A stretch of DNA of 64,000 bases. Origin: Sphingopyxis panaciterrulae. GTDB lineage: Bacteria > Pseudomonadota > Alphaproteobacteria > Sphingomonadales > Sphingomonadaceae. Shown piece by piece: positions 27,418 to 36,711 of the stretch (position 1 is its first letter; the number at the start of each line of letters is the position of its first letter). The notes under the pieces were generated by a model. The model did not search any database, had not been told where the DNA came from, and worked only from the letters and a program-made list of their open reading frames with translations. Location of the stretch: the NCBI RefSeq assembly GCF_014199295.1, contig NZ_JACIJH010000004.1:181845-245844 (forward strand). The letters run 5' to 3'. A program made the translations under genes and the position numbers.

Positions 27418-28524
27418 ATGGATTCCAAGCACAACGAGCCCGCCTCCTACACTTATGCCCAGGCCGGCGTATCGATCGACGCCGGCAATGCGCTGGTCCG
27501 TGCCATCGCCCCGCTGGCCCGTGCGACGCGCCGGCCGGGCGCCGACGCCGATCTCGGCGGCTTCGGCGGCTTCTTCGACCTGAAGGCGGCGGGGTTCCGC
27601 GACCCGCTGCTCGTCGCCGCGAACGACGGGGTCGGTACCAAGCTCAAGCTCGCGATCGATTCGGGACGGCACGACGGGGTCGGCATCGACCTCGTCGCCA
27701 TGTGCGTGAACGACCTGATCGTCCAGGGTGCCGAACCGCTGTTCTTCCTCGACTATTACGCGACCGACAAGCTCGACAACGACACCGCAACGGCGGTGGT
27801 CGCCAGCATTGCCGAGGGCTGCAAGCAGGCGGGATGCGCGCTGATCGGCGGCGAGACGGCCGAGATGCCGGGCATGTATGCCGAGGGCGATTACGACCTT
27901 GCGGGCTTTTGCGTCGGCGCGGTCGAGCGCGATGCGGTGCTGACCGCCGACAAGGTCGCGGCAGGCGACGTGATCCTGGGCCTCGCCTCGTCGGGCGTCC
28001 ATTCGAACGGCTTTTCGCTGGTGCGGCGCCTCGCGGCGGACAAGGGGTGGAAACTCGACCGCCCCGCCCTGTTCGACCAGAATCTTTTGCTGATCGACGC
28101 GCTGATGGCGCCGACGCGTATCTATGTGAAGAGCCTGCTGCCGCTGGTGAAGACCGGCAAGGTCCACGCGCTCGCGCATATCACCGGCGGCGGCCTGCTC
28201 GAAAATATCCCGCGCGTCCTGCCGAAGACACTGCACGCGCATATCGACGCCGACGCCTGGCCGCAGCCGCGGCTGATGGCCTTCCTCCAGGCGCAGGGGC
28301 ATATCGAGCCGGAGGAAATGGCGCGCACTTTCAACTGCGGCATCGGCATGGCGGTCGTGGTCGCGCCGGACGACGCCGCGGACGTGACCGCCGCGCTCGA
28401 AGCGGCGGGCGAGACGGTGCACCGCATCGGCCATATCGCCAAGGGCGCCAAGGGCTGCACCGTGGCTGGCGGGTCCGACACATGGAGCGCGATGGCGGCG
28501 TGGAGCGCGACGTACCAAGGCTGA
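27418..28524 (+). CDS. purM: Phosphoribosylformylglycinamidine cyclo-ligase
   Basis: PurM (AIR synthetase) closes the imidazole ring in purine biosynthesis using ATP. The 368 residues begin [20 protein letters not shown] and contain [20 protein letters not shown], the conserved [52 protein letters not shown], and [17 protein letters not shown]. It starts at the ATG at 27418 with no strong ribosome-binding site and is divergent from the DUF2066-like gene. purN is next on the same strand with a family C repeat between. Confidence 0.97.
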   Translation: MDSKHNEPASYTYAQAGVSIDAGNALVRAIAPLARATRRPGADADLGGFGGFFDLKAAGFRDPLLVAANDGVGTKLKLAIDSGRHDGVGIDLVAMCVNDLIVQGAEPLFFLDYYATDKLDNDTATAVVASIAEGCKQAGCALIGGETAEMPGMYAEGDYDLAGFCVGAVERDAVLTADKVAAGDVILGLASSGVHSNGFSLVRRLAADKGWKLDRPALFDQNLLLIDALMAPTRIYVKSLLPLVKTGKVHALAHITGGGLLENIPRVLPKTLHAHIDADAWPQPRLMAFLQAQGHIEPEEMARTFNCGIGMAVVVAPDDAADVTAALEAAGETVHRIGHIAKGAKGCTVAGGSDTWSAMAAWSATYQG

Positions 28525-28529
28525 CCCCT

Positions 28530-28620
28530 TTCCCCGTTCGCCCTGAGCTTGTCGAAGGGCCGCTCTTTTTCTTTTGAGGTTGAAAGACAGAACAGTGCTT
28601 CGACAAGCTCAGCACGGACG
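28530..28620. repeat. Palindromic intergenic repeat, family C, copy 1
   Basis: The purM-purN gap carries inverted arms CGTTCGCCCTGAGCTTGTCG (from 28535) and GTGCTTCGACAAGCTCAGCA (from 28595). A second copy with longer, nearly perfect arms is at 49018-49107. Palindromes of the type CTGAGCTTGTCGAAG are widely interspersed in proteobacterial genomes. As RNA it would form a hairpin between the two purine genes. Confidence 0.8.
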
Positions 28621-28638
28621 GATTGAGGGGAAAGCGTC

Positions 28639-29589
28639 ATGACGAAAGCGCGCGTCGCCGTCCTGATCTCGGGCACCGGCACGAACATGGCCGCGCTGCT
28701 CTACGCCGCGAAGGCCGAAAGCTGCCCTTATGAGATCGTCCTTGTCGCCAGCAACAATCCCGACGCGGCGGGGCTCGCACTCGCCGCGGCAGAGGGCATC
28801 GCGACCTGGAGCCTTTCGCACAAGGGGATGAACCGCGACGCCTTCGACGCGCTGGTCGACGACCAGCTTCGCGCCGTGGGTGCCGACTATGTCGCACTCG
28901 CGGGCTATATGCGCATCCTGAGCAGCGATTTCGTCGCGAAATGGCAGGACCGGATGCTCAACATCCATCCCAGCCTGCTGCCGCTCTACAAGGGACTCGA
29001 CACCCACCGCAAGGCGATCGAGGCGGGCGACCGCCACGGCGGCTGCAGCGTCCATGTCGTGACCGCGGACCTCGACGACGGCCCGGTGCTCGCGCAGACG
29101 CCGGTCGCGATCCTGCCCGGCGACACGCCGGACAGCCTCGCCGCGCGGGTCCTGATCGCCGAGCATCAGCTCTATCCGCCGACCCTCGCCGCCTATGTGA
29201 CGCGCGAACGCTCGGCGGGCTGGCTGCTCGGCCGCGTGCGCGATCTCGCGCTGGCGCTGCCCGAAACCGACGAGGTGACCTCGCACGGCATGCCCTGCTT
29301 CGGGATCGTGAAGGGCAAGAAATTCGCTTACTTCACCGAAGACCATCACGGCGACGGCAAGATCGCGCTGCTGGTCAAGATCAGCGGCGCCGACGAGCAG
29401 GCGGCGCTGATCGAGATGGACGCCGATCGTTATTACCGCCCGGCCTATTTCGGCGATGGCTGGATCGGCATCCGCCTCGACCTCGGCGACACCGACTGGG
29501 ACGCGATCGGCGACTGGCTGCGCAAGAGCTGGCTGTCCATCGCGCCGAAACGCCTTGCCGGGCTGATGGCGGCGGCGGACGAGTTCTGA
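28639..29589 (+). CDS. purN: PurN-type phosphoribosylglycinamide formyltransferase fused to an MmcQ/YjbR-like domain
   Basis: PurN transfers a formyl group from 10-formyl-THF to GAR, the third step of purine synthesis. Residues 1-190 are a complete PurN: ISGTGTNMAALL, catalytic Asn108 and His110 in MLNIHPSLLP, the SVHVVTADLDDGPVLAQ region with the third catalytic acid, and QLYPPTLAAYV. Residues about 195-316 are an extra domain resembling the MmcQ/YjbR family (double-wing DNA-binding fold): LALALPETDEVTSHGMPCFG, KKFAYFTEDHH, YRPAYFGDGWIGIRL. E. coli PurN is about 210 residues, so the tail is additional. No internal stop or frameshift is seen. Confidence 0.92.
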   Translation: MTKARVAVLISGTGTNMAALLYAAKAESCPYEIVLVASNNPDAAGLALAAAEGIATWSLSHKGMNRDAFDALVDDQLRAVGADYVALAGYMRILSSDFVAKWQDRMLNIHPSLLPLYKGLDTHRKAIEAGDRHGGCSVHVVTADLDDGPVLAQTPVAILPGDTPDSLAARVLIAEHQLYPPTLAAYVTRERSAGWLLGRVRDLALALPETDEVTSHGMPCFGIVKGKKFAYFTEDHHGDGKIALLVKISGADEQAALIEMDADRYYRPAYFGDGWIGIRLDLGDTDWDAIGDWLRKSWLSIAPKRLAGLMAAADEF

Positions 29590-29592
29590 CGC

Positions 29593-29632
29593 AAAAAAGG
29601 GGACGCCGGATCGCTCCGGCGGCCCCTTTTTT
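29593..29632. terminator. Bidirectional intrinsic terminator between purN and ndk
   Basis: Six A residues, then GGGGACGCCGG-ATCGCT-CCGGCGGCCCC, then six T residues. The GC-rich stem is flanked by an A-run on one side and a T-run on the other, so it can stop transcription from purN (plus) and from ndk (minus). Confidence 0.9.
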
Positions 29633-29653
29633 ACGTTTGCGTTCGCGCGATGC

Positions 29654-30076
29654 TCAGCCGACGATTTCTTCGGGCTTGAAGAAATAGGCGATCTCGATCG
29701 CGGCATTCTCGTCGCTGTCCGACCCGTGGACCGTGTTCGCCTCGATGCTTTCGGCCAGTTCCTTGCGGATCGTGCCCGGCGCGGCGTCCTTGGGGTTGGT
29801 CGCGCCCATGACGTCGCGGTTGCGCTGCATCGCATCCTCGCCTTCGAGGACCTGCACGACCACAGGACCCGAGGTCATGAATTCGACGAGTTCGCCAAAG
29901 AAGGGGCGCTCCTTGTGGACGGCATAGAAGCCTTCGGCCTGCTCGCGGGTCATGCGGATGCGCTTCGAGGCGACGACGCGCAGGCCGGCTTCCTCCAGCA
30001 TCCTGGTGACCGCGCCGGTCAGATTGCGGCGCGTCGCGTCGGGCTTGATGATCGAAAAGGTGCGGGTGACCGCCAT
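29654..30076 (-). CDS. ndk: Nucleoside diphosphate kinase
   Basis: NDK moves the gamma phosphate between NTPs and NDPs through a phosphohistidine. The 140-residue size is standard. Landmarks: [19 protein letters not shown] at the start, [20 protein letters not shown], and the catalytic histidine in [17 protein letters not shown]. The ATG at 30076 follows AGGAGCTTCTCTC, a good ribosome-binding site; the longer in-frame start is a poor fit. It faces purN across a shared terminator. Confidence 0.97.
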   Translation of the reverse strand: MAVTRTFSIIKPDATRRNLTGAVTRMLEEAGLRVVASKRIRMTREQAEGFYAVHKERPFFGELVEFMTSGPVVVQVLEGEDAMQRNRDVMGATNPKDAAPGTIRKELAESIEANTVHGSDSDENAAIEIAYFFKPEEIVG

Positions 30077-30171
30077 GAGAGAAGCTCCTGCGTTATCGTG
30101 CTTTGGGTTGCGCGCGCCTCTAGCCGCGCTTTTGCTGCACCGCAAGAACGAAGGAAAGCTTCCCCAACCGA

Positions 30172-30687
30172 CTATCCGCCCACGCCATAGGTGACGCTGC
30201 CCGTCACCTTGCCGCCCTCCTGCGTCGCGGTGACCTGGACCCCGGACTTGTCGTCGTCCGGCTTTGCGGCACCGATCATCAGCGTGTCGCCCGACTTCAC
30301 CTCGGCATTGACCTTGAAGCCCGCGGCTTCCGCCTGCTTGCGGAAATGGGCGATCACGTCCTCGGCCTTTCCGGGCGCCTCGAAGCTCGCCATGCCCGAC
30401 TGGCTGCCCTTGCCCGTCGCGGTGAAGCCGCCGGTCATCTTCGACCCTGGATAGGGCGCGAAGCCGTCGGGCAGCTTCGCATTGGCAGCGCCGCCCCCAA
30501 AGCTCATCTCGCCGTCTTCGGTCTTGATGCTGACATTGCCCTCGTCGCCCTCGCCGCTCGCGGTGACCTTATAGTCGGTGGTTTCGCCGGTCTCGGGGTC
30601 GGTGACGGTGCCGCTGGCGACCTCCTTCTCCGATTGCGAGCCGCACGCGGCGAGCAGCAGCGCCGCCGTCAGGACCAGGGTACGCAT
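30172..30687 (-). CDS. Putative lipoprotein, unknown function
   Basis: The 171-residue product begins [18 protein letters not shown], a type II signal with a lipobox (Cys15), so the mature protein is probably membrane-anchored. The mature sequence is acidic and rich in Gly, Thr, Lys and Asp, with [16 protein letters not shown] and a second half that includes [20 protein letters not shown] and [19 protein letters not shown]. No catalytic signature was recognised. I use the second ATG (30687), which has GGAGA at the right distance, not the one at 30693. Confidence 0.75.
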   Translation of the reverse strand: MRTLVLTAALLLAACGSQSEKEVASGTVTDPETGETTDYKVTASGEGDEGNVSIKTEDGEMSFGGGAANAKLPDGFAPYPGSKMTGGFTATGKGSQSGMASFEAPGKAEDVIAHFRKQAEAAGFKVNAEVKSGDTLMIGAAKPDDDKSGVQVTATQEGGKVTGSVTYGVGG

Positions 30688-30704
30688 CCTCATTCTCCTC
30701 TCGA

Positions 30705-31154
30705 TCAGGGGCCTTCCGACCAGCGACCGCGGTCGTCCTGCTTCCAGAAATGCCGTTCGACGCCCTCCGCCGCGCCCAGTTTTCGCCAGGTCGCGCGCGC
30801 GTCGTCGATGCGGCTGTTATCGAAGAGAAAAAAGACGCGGTCAAATGTCAGCGCCTCTTCGCGCCATTCGCCATCGGCCAGCGCGACATGATGCGCACCA
30901 TTGGCGGCGGGCGGCACCAGCGCGCCGGCGATCAGGATCGGTTCGAGCGCGGCATCGGCCGTCTCGGCCATGGCGTGCGGCAGGAAACTCGCGGGCTGAA
31001 GCGTCCACAGCGCCTCGTCGATCGCCTGACGCTGCATCGCCGGCCCGGCGACGACCAACAGCCGCTCGCCGCTGTCCAATATCCGGCCCGCGATGGCGGG
31101 GAGTACCCGCTCGGCGGGATCGCGGGTCAGCCGATAGAAATCGACGCGCGCCAT
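30705..31154 (-). CDS. holC: DNA polymerase III chi subunit
   Basis: HolC couples the clamp loader to single-strand DNA-binding protein at the replication fork. The 149 residues match the chi fold: VDFYRLTRDPAERVLPAIAG, LLVVAGPAMQRQAIDEALWT, SFLPHAMAE, RVFFLFDNSRIDDARATWRK. The order pepA-holC on one strand, as here, is also seen in E. coli and supports the call. It is 17 nt upstream of the lipoprotein gene; pepA precedes it, separated by a family A palindrome. Confidence 0.88.
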   Translation of the reverse strand: MARVDFYRLTRDPAERVLPAIAGRILDSGERLLVVAGPAMQRQAIDEALWTLQPASFLPHAMAETADAALEPILIAGALVPPAANGAHHVALADGEWREEALTFDRVFFLFDNSRIDDARATWRKLGAAEGVERHFWKQDDRGRWSEGP

Positions 31155-31173
31155 TTTCTGCCTAGCTCACGGT

Positions 31174-31258
31174 CGTCATTGCGAGGAGCCGGAGGCGACG
31201 CGGCAATCCAGAGCAGGCGGTAACCGCCCTGGATTGCTTCGCTTCGCTCGCAATGACG
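31174..31258. repeat. Palindromic intergenic repeat, family A, copy 2 (diverged left arm)
   Basis: The pepA-holC gap has a right arm CTGGATTGCTTCGCTTCGCT then CGCAATGACG, identical to the copy at 869-945, but its left arm differs (CGTCATTGCGAGGAGCCGGA then GGCGACGCGGCAATCC), so it pairs imperfectly. It looks like two variants of the same repeat joined head to head. Confidence 0.8.
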
Positions 31259-31269
31259 AGGCCACAAGC

Positions 31270-32727
31270 CTATCCTTCGCAATGATCGGCGATGAACCGG
31301 TCGAGCAGGCGCACACCATAGCCGGTCGCGCCCTTGACATAGGTCGGACCGTCCTTGTCGTGCCATGCCATGCCCGCGATATCGAGATGCGCCCAGGCGA
31401 CCCCCTCGTTCACGAAGCGCTTCAGAAACTGCGCTGCGGTGATCGAGCCGGCCTCGCGCGGGCCGATATTCTTGATGTCGGCGATCGGACTGTCGAGCAA
31501 CTTGTCGTAGGCAGGCGACAGCGGGAAACGCCACAATTTGTCGTTGCTCGCATCCGCAGCGCTCAGCAGCTTCGCCGCCAGGTCCTCGTCGTTCGCGAAC
31601 ATGCCGGCATATTCGTGGCCGAGCGAGATGACCATCGCGCCGGTCAGCGTCGCAAGGTCGACGATGACCTTGGGGTCATAGCTCTTCTGCGCCCAGGCGA
31701 TCGCGTCGCACAGAACCAGCCGTCCCTCGGCGTCGGTGTTGAGCACCTCGACCGTCTGCCCCGACATGGTGGTGACGATGTCGCCCGGACGCTGCGCGTT
31801 GCCGTCGGGCATATTCTCGACCAGCCCGACGACGCCGACGACATTCGCCTTCGCCTTGCGGCCCGCGATCGCCTTCATCGCGCCCGCTACCGCACCCGCG
31901 CCGCCCATGTCCCACTTCATCATGTCCATGCCCGGCCCTGGCTTCAGGCTGATGCCGCCGGTGTCGAAGGTGACGCCCTTGCCGACGAACACCACCGGCG
32001 CCTCCCCCGCCGCGCCGCCGTTCCAGCGCATCGCGAGCAGTCGCGGCGGCCGCGTCGAGCCCTGCGCGACGCCGAGCAGCGCCCCCATGCCGAGCGCTTT
32101 CATCTGCCGCTCGTCGAGGATTTCGAGCTCGATCCCCAGGTCGGCGAGATGCTGGCAGCGCTCGACGAAGGTTTCGGGATAGAGGAGGTTCGGCGGCTCG
32201 GCGACCAGCGTCTGGGTCAGCGCGACGCCGTCCGCGACCGCCGAATAACGGCCCCAGCGCGCCGACAGGTCGCCGGCGGGCGACGCGATCACGACCGTCG
32301 TCAGGCTGGGCTTCGCAGTATCGGCCAGCCGCGTGCGATAGGTGTCGATCCGCCAGTTCCGCAGCTTCGCGCCCATGGCAAAGGACAGCACATCCTCGGC
32401 ATCGCTCTGTCCGGCGCTCGCGAAATCGACATGGACCGTCTGGACGCCGCTGGTCTGCAGCCGCGCCGTCAGCGCCGCACCGCCGCGCTCCAGATCATGC
32501 TCGCCGCCCTCGCCGATGCCGACGAGCAGCAACCGCTGCGCCCCGCTGCCCGCCAACACGGTCGTCTCGGCGATCGCGCCTGCCGCACCGTCGAACCGCG
32601 CCTGCGAGGCCGCCGCCGTCAGCAGCGGCGCCTGCGCGCCGGCGACGGCCGAAAGCCCGCCCTTGCGGACCGGAAAGGCGACGACGTCGGCAGACGCGTC
32701 GATTTGCGCGACAAATTGAATGTCCAT
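31270..32727 (-). CDS. pepA: Leucyl aminopeptidase (M17)
   Basis: This manganese/zinc M17 aminopeptidase removes N-terminal residues from peptides; E. coli PepA also binds DNA in site-specific recombination. The 485 residues have an N-terminal macro-like domain and the C-terminal catalytic domain with VFVGKGVTFDTGGISLKPG (metal ligands Lys/Asp), MDMMKWDMGGAGAVAGAM, and the family signature NTDAEGRLVLCDAI, plus SITAAQFLKRFV. It has a normal length and sits upstream of holC, as in E. coli. Confidence 0.96.
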   Translation of the reverse strand: MDIQFVAQIDASADVVAFPVRKGGLSAVAGAQAPLLTAAASQARFDGAAGAIAETTVLAGSGAQRLLLVGIGEGGEHDLERGGAALTARLQTSGVQTVHVDFASAGQSDAEDVLSFAMGAKLRNWRIDTYRTRLADTAKPSLTTVVIASPAGDLSARWGRYSAVADGVALTQTLVAEPPNLLYPETFVERCQHLADLGIELEILDERQMKALGMGALLGVAQGSTRPPRLLAMRWNGGAAGEAPVVFVGKGVTFDTGGISLKPGPGMDMMKWDMGGAGAVAGAMKAIAGRKAKANVVGVVGLVENMPDGNAQRPGDIVTTMSGQTVEVLNTDAEGRLVLCDAIAWAQKSYDPKVIVDLATLTGAMVISLGHEYAGMFANDEDLAAKLLSAADASNDKLWRFPLSPAYDKLLDSPIADIKNIGPREAGSITAAQFLKRFVNEGVAWAHLDIAGMAWHDKDGPTYVKGATGYGVRLLDRFIADHCEG

Positions 32728-32873
32728 GCCTTAACTCTCTTATGCGGTGATTGATTGCAACGTGTGGGACCGATAGGGGTTTCGCCTGCGAGTTGCAAAA
32801 ACAAAGCAGCCGTTTCGAGTCCGGTGGACGCAATATAGGGTCAGGACCCTAAGGTTTGGCACGAAGGGTTTAC

Positions 32874-35210
32874 ATGAGCTGGGCTTTGTTCCCTCGCGCG
32901 ACCGGCAAGCGTCGGCTCTGGCTGGCGACTGCAAGCTTGCTGGCGTTCGCCGCAAGCCCGGCCGTCGCACAGGACGCCCCCGAAGAGCAGGTCGTCCCGC
33001 CGCCCGCCGTCCCGACCCTGCCGGACGACAGCGTCCCGCCCGGCGAGCCCGATCTGCAGACCCCCGACGTGTCGCCGGTGATCACCGATGCGCCGAAAGT
33101 CGCCGCCGAGGACCAGGTCGGTTTCGCCGCCGACAATCTTCACTACGACAGCGACAGCGACGTCGTGATTGCCGAGGGCAATGTCGAGATGAACCGCGAC
33201 GCCATTTCGATGCGCGCCGACAAGGTTACATGGGACCGCCGGAGCGGACAGGTCGTCGCCGAAGGCGACGTCGCGATCCGCAATCCGGAGGGCGATACCG
33301 CCTATGGCGACCGGATCGAACTGACCGACAGCCTGCACGACGGGGTGGTCGAGGATCTGCTCGTCGTGCTCGAGAACGGCTCGCGGCTGGCCGCGGTGCG
33401 CGGCACCCGCTTCGACAACGGCAATATCGAGCTTGAGAACGCCGCCTACACCCCCTGCCCCGTCGTCGACGAGGCGGGCTGCCCCAAGAAGCCGAGCTGG
33501 CAGATTCGCGCGGTGCGCGTGCTGTACGACCGGGCGAAGAACAAGGTGAAGTACAAGGGTGCGCGGGTCGAGGTCTTCGGACTGCCGCTGATCCCACTGC
33601 CGGGTCTCAGCCACCCGGCGACGAGCGAGGCGGGCAGCGGCCTTCTGGTCCCCAATGTCCGGCTCGACCGCACCAACGGCTTCGAGATCGCGGTTCCCTA
33701 TTATCTTCGCCTCGCGCCGAACCGCGACATGACGATCACGCCGCACCTCTATACCGATGCGGCGCCGATGCTGGAGGGCGAATTCCGGGCGCTCACCGAT
33801 TTCGGATCGTTCCGTATCAACGGCTATGCGACCTATAGCTCGGTCGTGCCGCTGGTCGGAACGCCGACGACCTCGACCAACGAGTTCCGCGGCTATCTGG
33901 AGAGTGCGGGCAAGTTCCAGATCGATCCCCAATGGAGCGTCAGCTATTCGGGTCGCATCGCGACCGACCGCACCTTCATGCGCCGCTACGACATCAGCCG
34001 CGACGACCGGTTGCGCTCGACCTTCGAGGTCGAGCGGATCGGCGGGCAGAGCTATTTGTCGATCGCCGGCTGGGCGACCCAGACGCTGCGCTTCAACGAC
34101 GAACAGGGGCAACAGCCGATTGCGCTGCCGATCATCGATTTCCGCCAGCGGCTCGACGATCCGTGGCTGGGCGGTCAGTTCGAGCTGCAACTCAACACCG
34201 TCGCGATTGGCCGCACCGCGGGGCAGGATACGCAGCGTGCCTTCGCCGGCGCGCGCTGGGATCTGCGCCGTCTGACCGGGCTGGGACAAGAGGTGACGCT
34301 GACCGCCATGGTGCGGGGCGACGTCTATCACAGCGACGAGAATCTCCTCACCGCCATCCCCGGCTATCGCGGCGCGTCGGGGTGGCAAGCGCGCGGCATC
34401 GCCGCGGTCGCGGCCGACATGCGCTGGCCCTTCATCGGCGAATTTCTGGGCGGCACGCAAACGCTGACGCCGCGCGTCCAGATCGTCGCGACGCCGCCGA
34501 TCGAGAATCTGGATATTCCGAACGAGGATGCGCGCGCCTTCGACCTCGAAGACAGCAATCTGTTCGCGATCAACCGCTTCAACGGTTACGACCGGTTCGA
34601 GGACGGCGCGCGCGTCACCTATGGCTTCGAATGGAACTACAGCCGCCCCGGCTTCAACATCAGCACCGTGGTCGGGCAAAGCTATCGCCTGTCGAGCAAG
34701 CCGACGCTGTTCCCCGACGGCACTGGTCTGACCGACCGCACCTCCGACATCGTCGGGCGCACCACCGTCGCCTACCGGGATTTTCTGCGCCTCACCCACC
34801 GCTTCCGGCTCGACAAGGACAGCCTGGCCGTCCGCCGCAACGAATTCGATGCGACGATCGGCGGCCGGTCGACCTACGCCGTGCTCGGCTATTCGCGCCT
34901 CAACCGCGACATCGTCAGCGTGGCCGAGGATCTGCAGGACCGCGAGGAAGTGCGCGCCGGCGGCCGCGTCGCCTTTGCGCGCAACTGGTCGATCTTCGGT
35001 TCGGCGATCGTCGACCTGACGAGCGCCAAAGAGGACCCGCTCAGCACCGGCGACGGGTTCGAGCCGATTCGCCACCGGCTCGGCCTTGCCTATGACGATG
35101 ATTGCCTGTCGATCGCACTGACCTGGCGCCGCGACTATATCGACACCGGCGATGCGCGGCGCGGCAACAGCTTCTCCTTCCGCGTCGCCTTCCGCAACCT
35201 GGGGTTCTAG
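32874..35210 (+). CDS. lptD: LPS-assembly protein LptD
   Basis: LptD is the outer-membrane beta-barrel that inserts lipopolysaccharide with LptE. The 778-residue protein has a signal peptide (LLAFAASPAVAQ), an N-terminal OstA/LptA-like domain (GFAADNLHYDSDSDVVIAEG, RADKVTWDRRSGQVVAEGD, DVAIRNPEGDTAYGDRI) and a large barrel domain with GLPLIPLPGLSHPAT and ELQLNTVAIGRTAG. Cysteines at YTPCPVVDEAGCPKKP and DDDCLSIALTW could form the disulfides used by LptD. I use the ATG at 32874 (AAGGG 7 nt upstream); the longer frame starts at a TTG. It leads the lptD-surA-pdxA-rsmA block. Confidence 0.92.
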   Translation: MSWALFPRATGKRRLWLATASLLAFAASPAVAQDAPEEQVVPPPAVPTLPDDSVPPGEPDLQTPDVSPVITDAPKVAAEDQVGFAADNLHYDSDSDVVIAEGNVEMNRDAISMRADKVTWDRRSGQVVAEGDVAIRNPEGDTAYGDRIELTDSLHDGVVEDLLVVLENGSRLAAVRGTRFDNGNIELENAAYTPCPVVDEAGCPKKPSWQIRAVRVLYDRAKNKVKYKGARVEVFGLPLIPLPGLSHPATSEAGSGLLVPNVRLDRTNGFEIAVPYYLRLAPNRDMTITPHLYTDAAPMLEGEFRALTDFGSFRINGYATYSSVVPLVGTPTTSTNEFRGYLESAGKFQIDPQWSVSYSGRIATDRTFMRRYDISRDDRLRSTFEVERIGGQSYLSIAGWATQTLRFNDEQGQQPIALPIIDFRQRLDDPWLGGQFELQLNTVAIGRTAGQDTQRAFAGARWDLRRLTGLGQEVTLTAMVRGDVYHSDENLLTAIPGYRGASGWQARGIAAVAADMRWPFIGEFLGGTQTLTPRVQIVATPPIENLDIPNEDARAFDLEDSNLFAINRFNGYDRFEDGARVTYGFEWNYSRPGFNISTVVGQSYRLSSKPTLFPDGTGLTDRTSDIVGRTTVAYRDFLRLTHRFRLDKDSLAVRRNEFDATIGGRSTYAVLGYSRLNRDIVSVAEDLQDREEVRAGGRVAFARNWSIFGSAIVDLTSAKEDPLSTGDGFEPIRHRLGLAYDDDCLSIALTWRRDYIDTGDARRGNSFSFRVAFRNLGF

Positions 35211-35355
35211 CTTGCTCGCCTGCCCGCTCGCTCAGCCTGCGTTCAGCGTCGCGAGCCTATCCGTGCCGCCAAAGGGTCCGGATGGCGGATTGCGCTGGAC
35301 CATCGGGCGCATCCGCTGATACGGAGCGTGCCACTGTTTCTCGAATAGGGTGAAG

Positions 35356-36711
35356 ATGACCAGATTTTCGACCATGATCGGCCTGATCGCCGTGGCGGCC
35401 GTCAGCGCGACGCCGGTGATCGCCCAGACCGCTTCCGAAACCACCGTTTCCGATAATGAGGTGCCCACCACCAGCCTCGACATTCCCGGCAACGTCAAAC
35501 TCTATGGCGATGCCAAGCCCAACGTCTATCGCCCCTCGGCAACCGTGAATGGCGAGATCATCACCTCGACCGACATCGAGCAGCGCATGGCGCTGATCCG
35601 CATCGCCAACTCGAACCTGAAGCTCAGCCCCGAGGAAGAGGAGCGGCTGCGCCAGCAGGTGTTCAGCAACCTGATCGACGAAAAATTGCAGATTCAGGCC
35701 GCGAAGCAGGCCGAGATCACGATCGACGAGAATCTGATCAATCAGCAATATGCCCAGCTCGCCGCGCGCTTCAAGCAGTCGCCCGAGGATTTTTCCAAAT
35801 ATCTGACGTCCAAGGGCTCGTCCGCCGCGGCGGTCAAGCAACAGATTCGCGGCGAATTTGCGTGGGACCGCCTGCTGTCGAGCAATATTCAATCGACCAC
35901 CAACGTATCGACCGATGAGGTCGATTCGGTGCTCAAGCGGCTCGAGGCGGCGAAGGGGCAGGACGAATATCATCTCGGCGAAATCTATCTGTCGGCGACG
36001 CAGGACAATGTCGCCGCGGTGGTCGAGAATGCGCGCAAGATCATGGAAGCGCTGCAGGCGGGCGGCTCCTTCGCCGCCTATGCGCGCCAATTCTCCGAAG
36101 CGTCGACCGCGGTCGTCGGCGGCGATCTCGGCTGGGTCCGCGCCGGCCAGCTCCCGGCATCGATGGCGGAGGCAGCGGCGCAGATGGGGCCAGGCCAGCT
36201 CGTCGGGCCGATCGAGGTGCCGGGCGGCGTCTCGATCATGCTGATGGTCGATCGGCGCCAGGTGCTGACCGCCGATCCGCGCGACGCGCTCCTCAGCCTC
36301 AAGCAGATTTCGCTCGACTTCCCGGCCGGCACCACCCCGGCGCAGGCGACCGAACTGGCGAGCAAATTCACCACGGCGACGGGCGCGATTTCCGGCTGCG
36401 GCGCCGCCGATCAGGTCGCGCAGTCGCTGGGCGCGCAGATCGTGTCGCGCGACAATATTTCGATGCGGCAACTGCCCGCCCCGCTGCAACAGACGCTCGC
36501 GACACTGCAGGTCGGCCAGACCACCCAGCCCTTCGGTGCCGAGAATGAGGGCATCAGCGTCCTCGTCCTGTGCGGCCGCGACATGCCGCAGGCAGCCGGC
36601 GCGCCGAGCGCCGAGCAGATCGAGCAGCAGCTTCTCGACGAAAAGGTCAACAAGCGGGCTCAGCGCTATCTGCGCGACCTGCGCCGGGATGCCGTGATCG
36701 AATATAGCTGA
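35356..36711 (+). CDS. surA: Periplasmic peptidyl-prolyl isomerase/chaperone SurA
   Basis: SurA chaperones unfolded outer-membrane proteins such as LptD through the periplasm. The 451 residues have a signal peptide (MTRFSTMIGLIAVAAVSATPVIAQT), a SurA N-terminal helical chaperone region (FSNLIDEKLQIQAAKQAEI) and one convincing parvulin domain (QDEYHLGEIYLSATQ, GGSFAAYARQFSEASTAVVG, GDLGWVRAGQLP). A second parvulin-like repeat (LAEYRDNISMRQLPAP-region) is degenerate. Its TGA overlaps the pdxA ATG. An in-frame GTG at 35350 is an alternative start; the ATG fits AGGG better. Confidence 0.88.
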   Translation: MTRFSTMIGLIAVAAVSATPVIAQTASETTVSDNEVPTTSLDIPGNVKLYGDAKPNVYRPSATVNGEIITSTDIEQRMALIRIANSNLKLSPEEEERLRQQVFSNLIDEKLQIQAAKQAEITIDENLINQQYAQLAARFKQSPEDFSKYLTSKGSSAAAVKQQIRGEFAWDRLLSSNIQSTTNVSTDEVDSVLKRLEAAKGQDEYHLGEIYLSATQDNVAAVVENARKIMEALQAGGSFAAYARQFSEASTAVVGGDLGWVRAGQLPASMAEAAAQMGPGQLVGPIEVPGGVSIMLMVDRRQVLTADPRDALLSLKQISLDFPAGTTPAQATELASKFTTATGAISGCGAADQVAQSLGAQIVSRDNISMRQLPAPLQQTLATLQVGQTTQPFGAENEGISVLVLCGRDMPQAAGAPSAEQIEQQLLDEKVNKRAQRYLRDLRRDAVIEYS

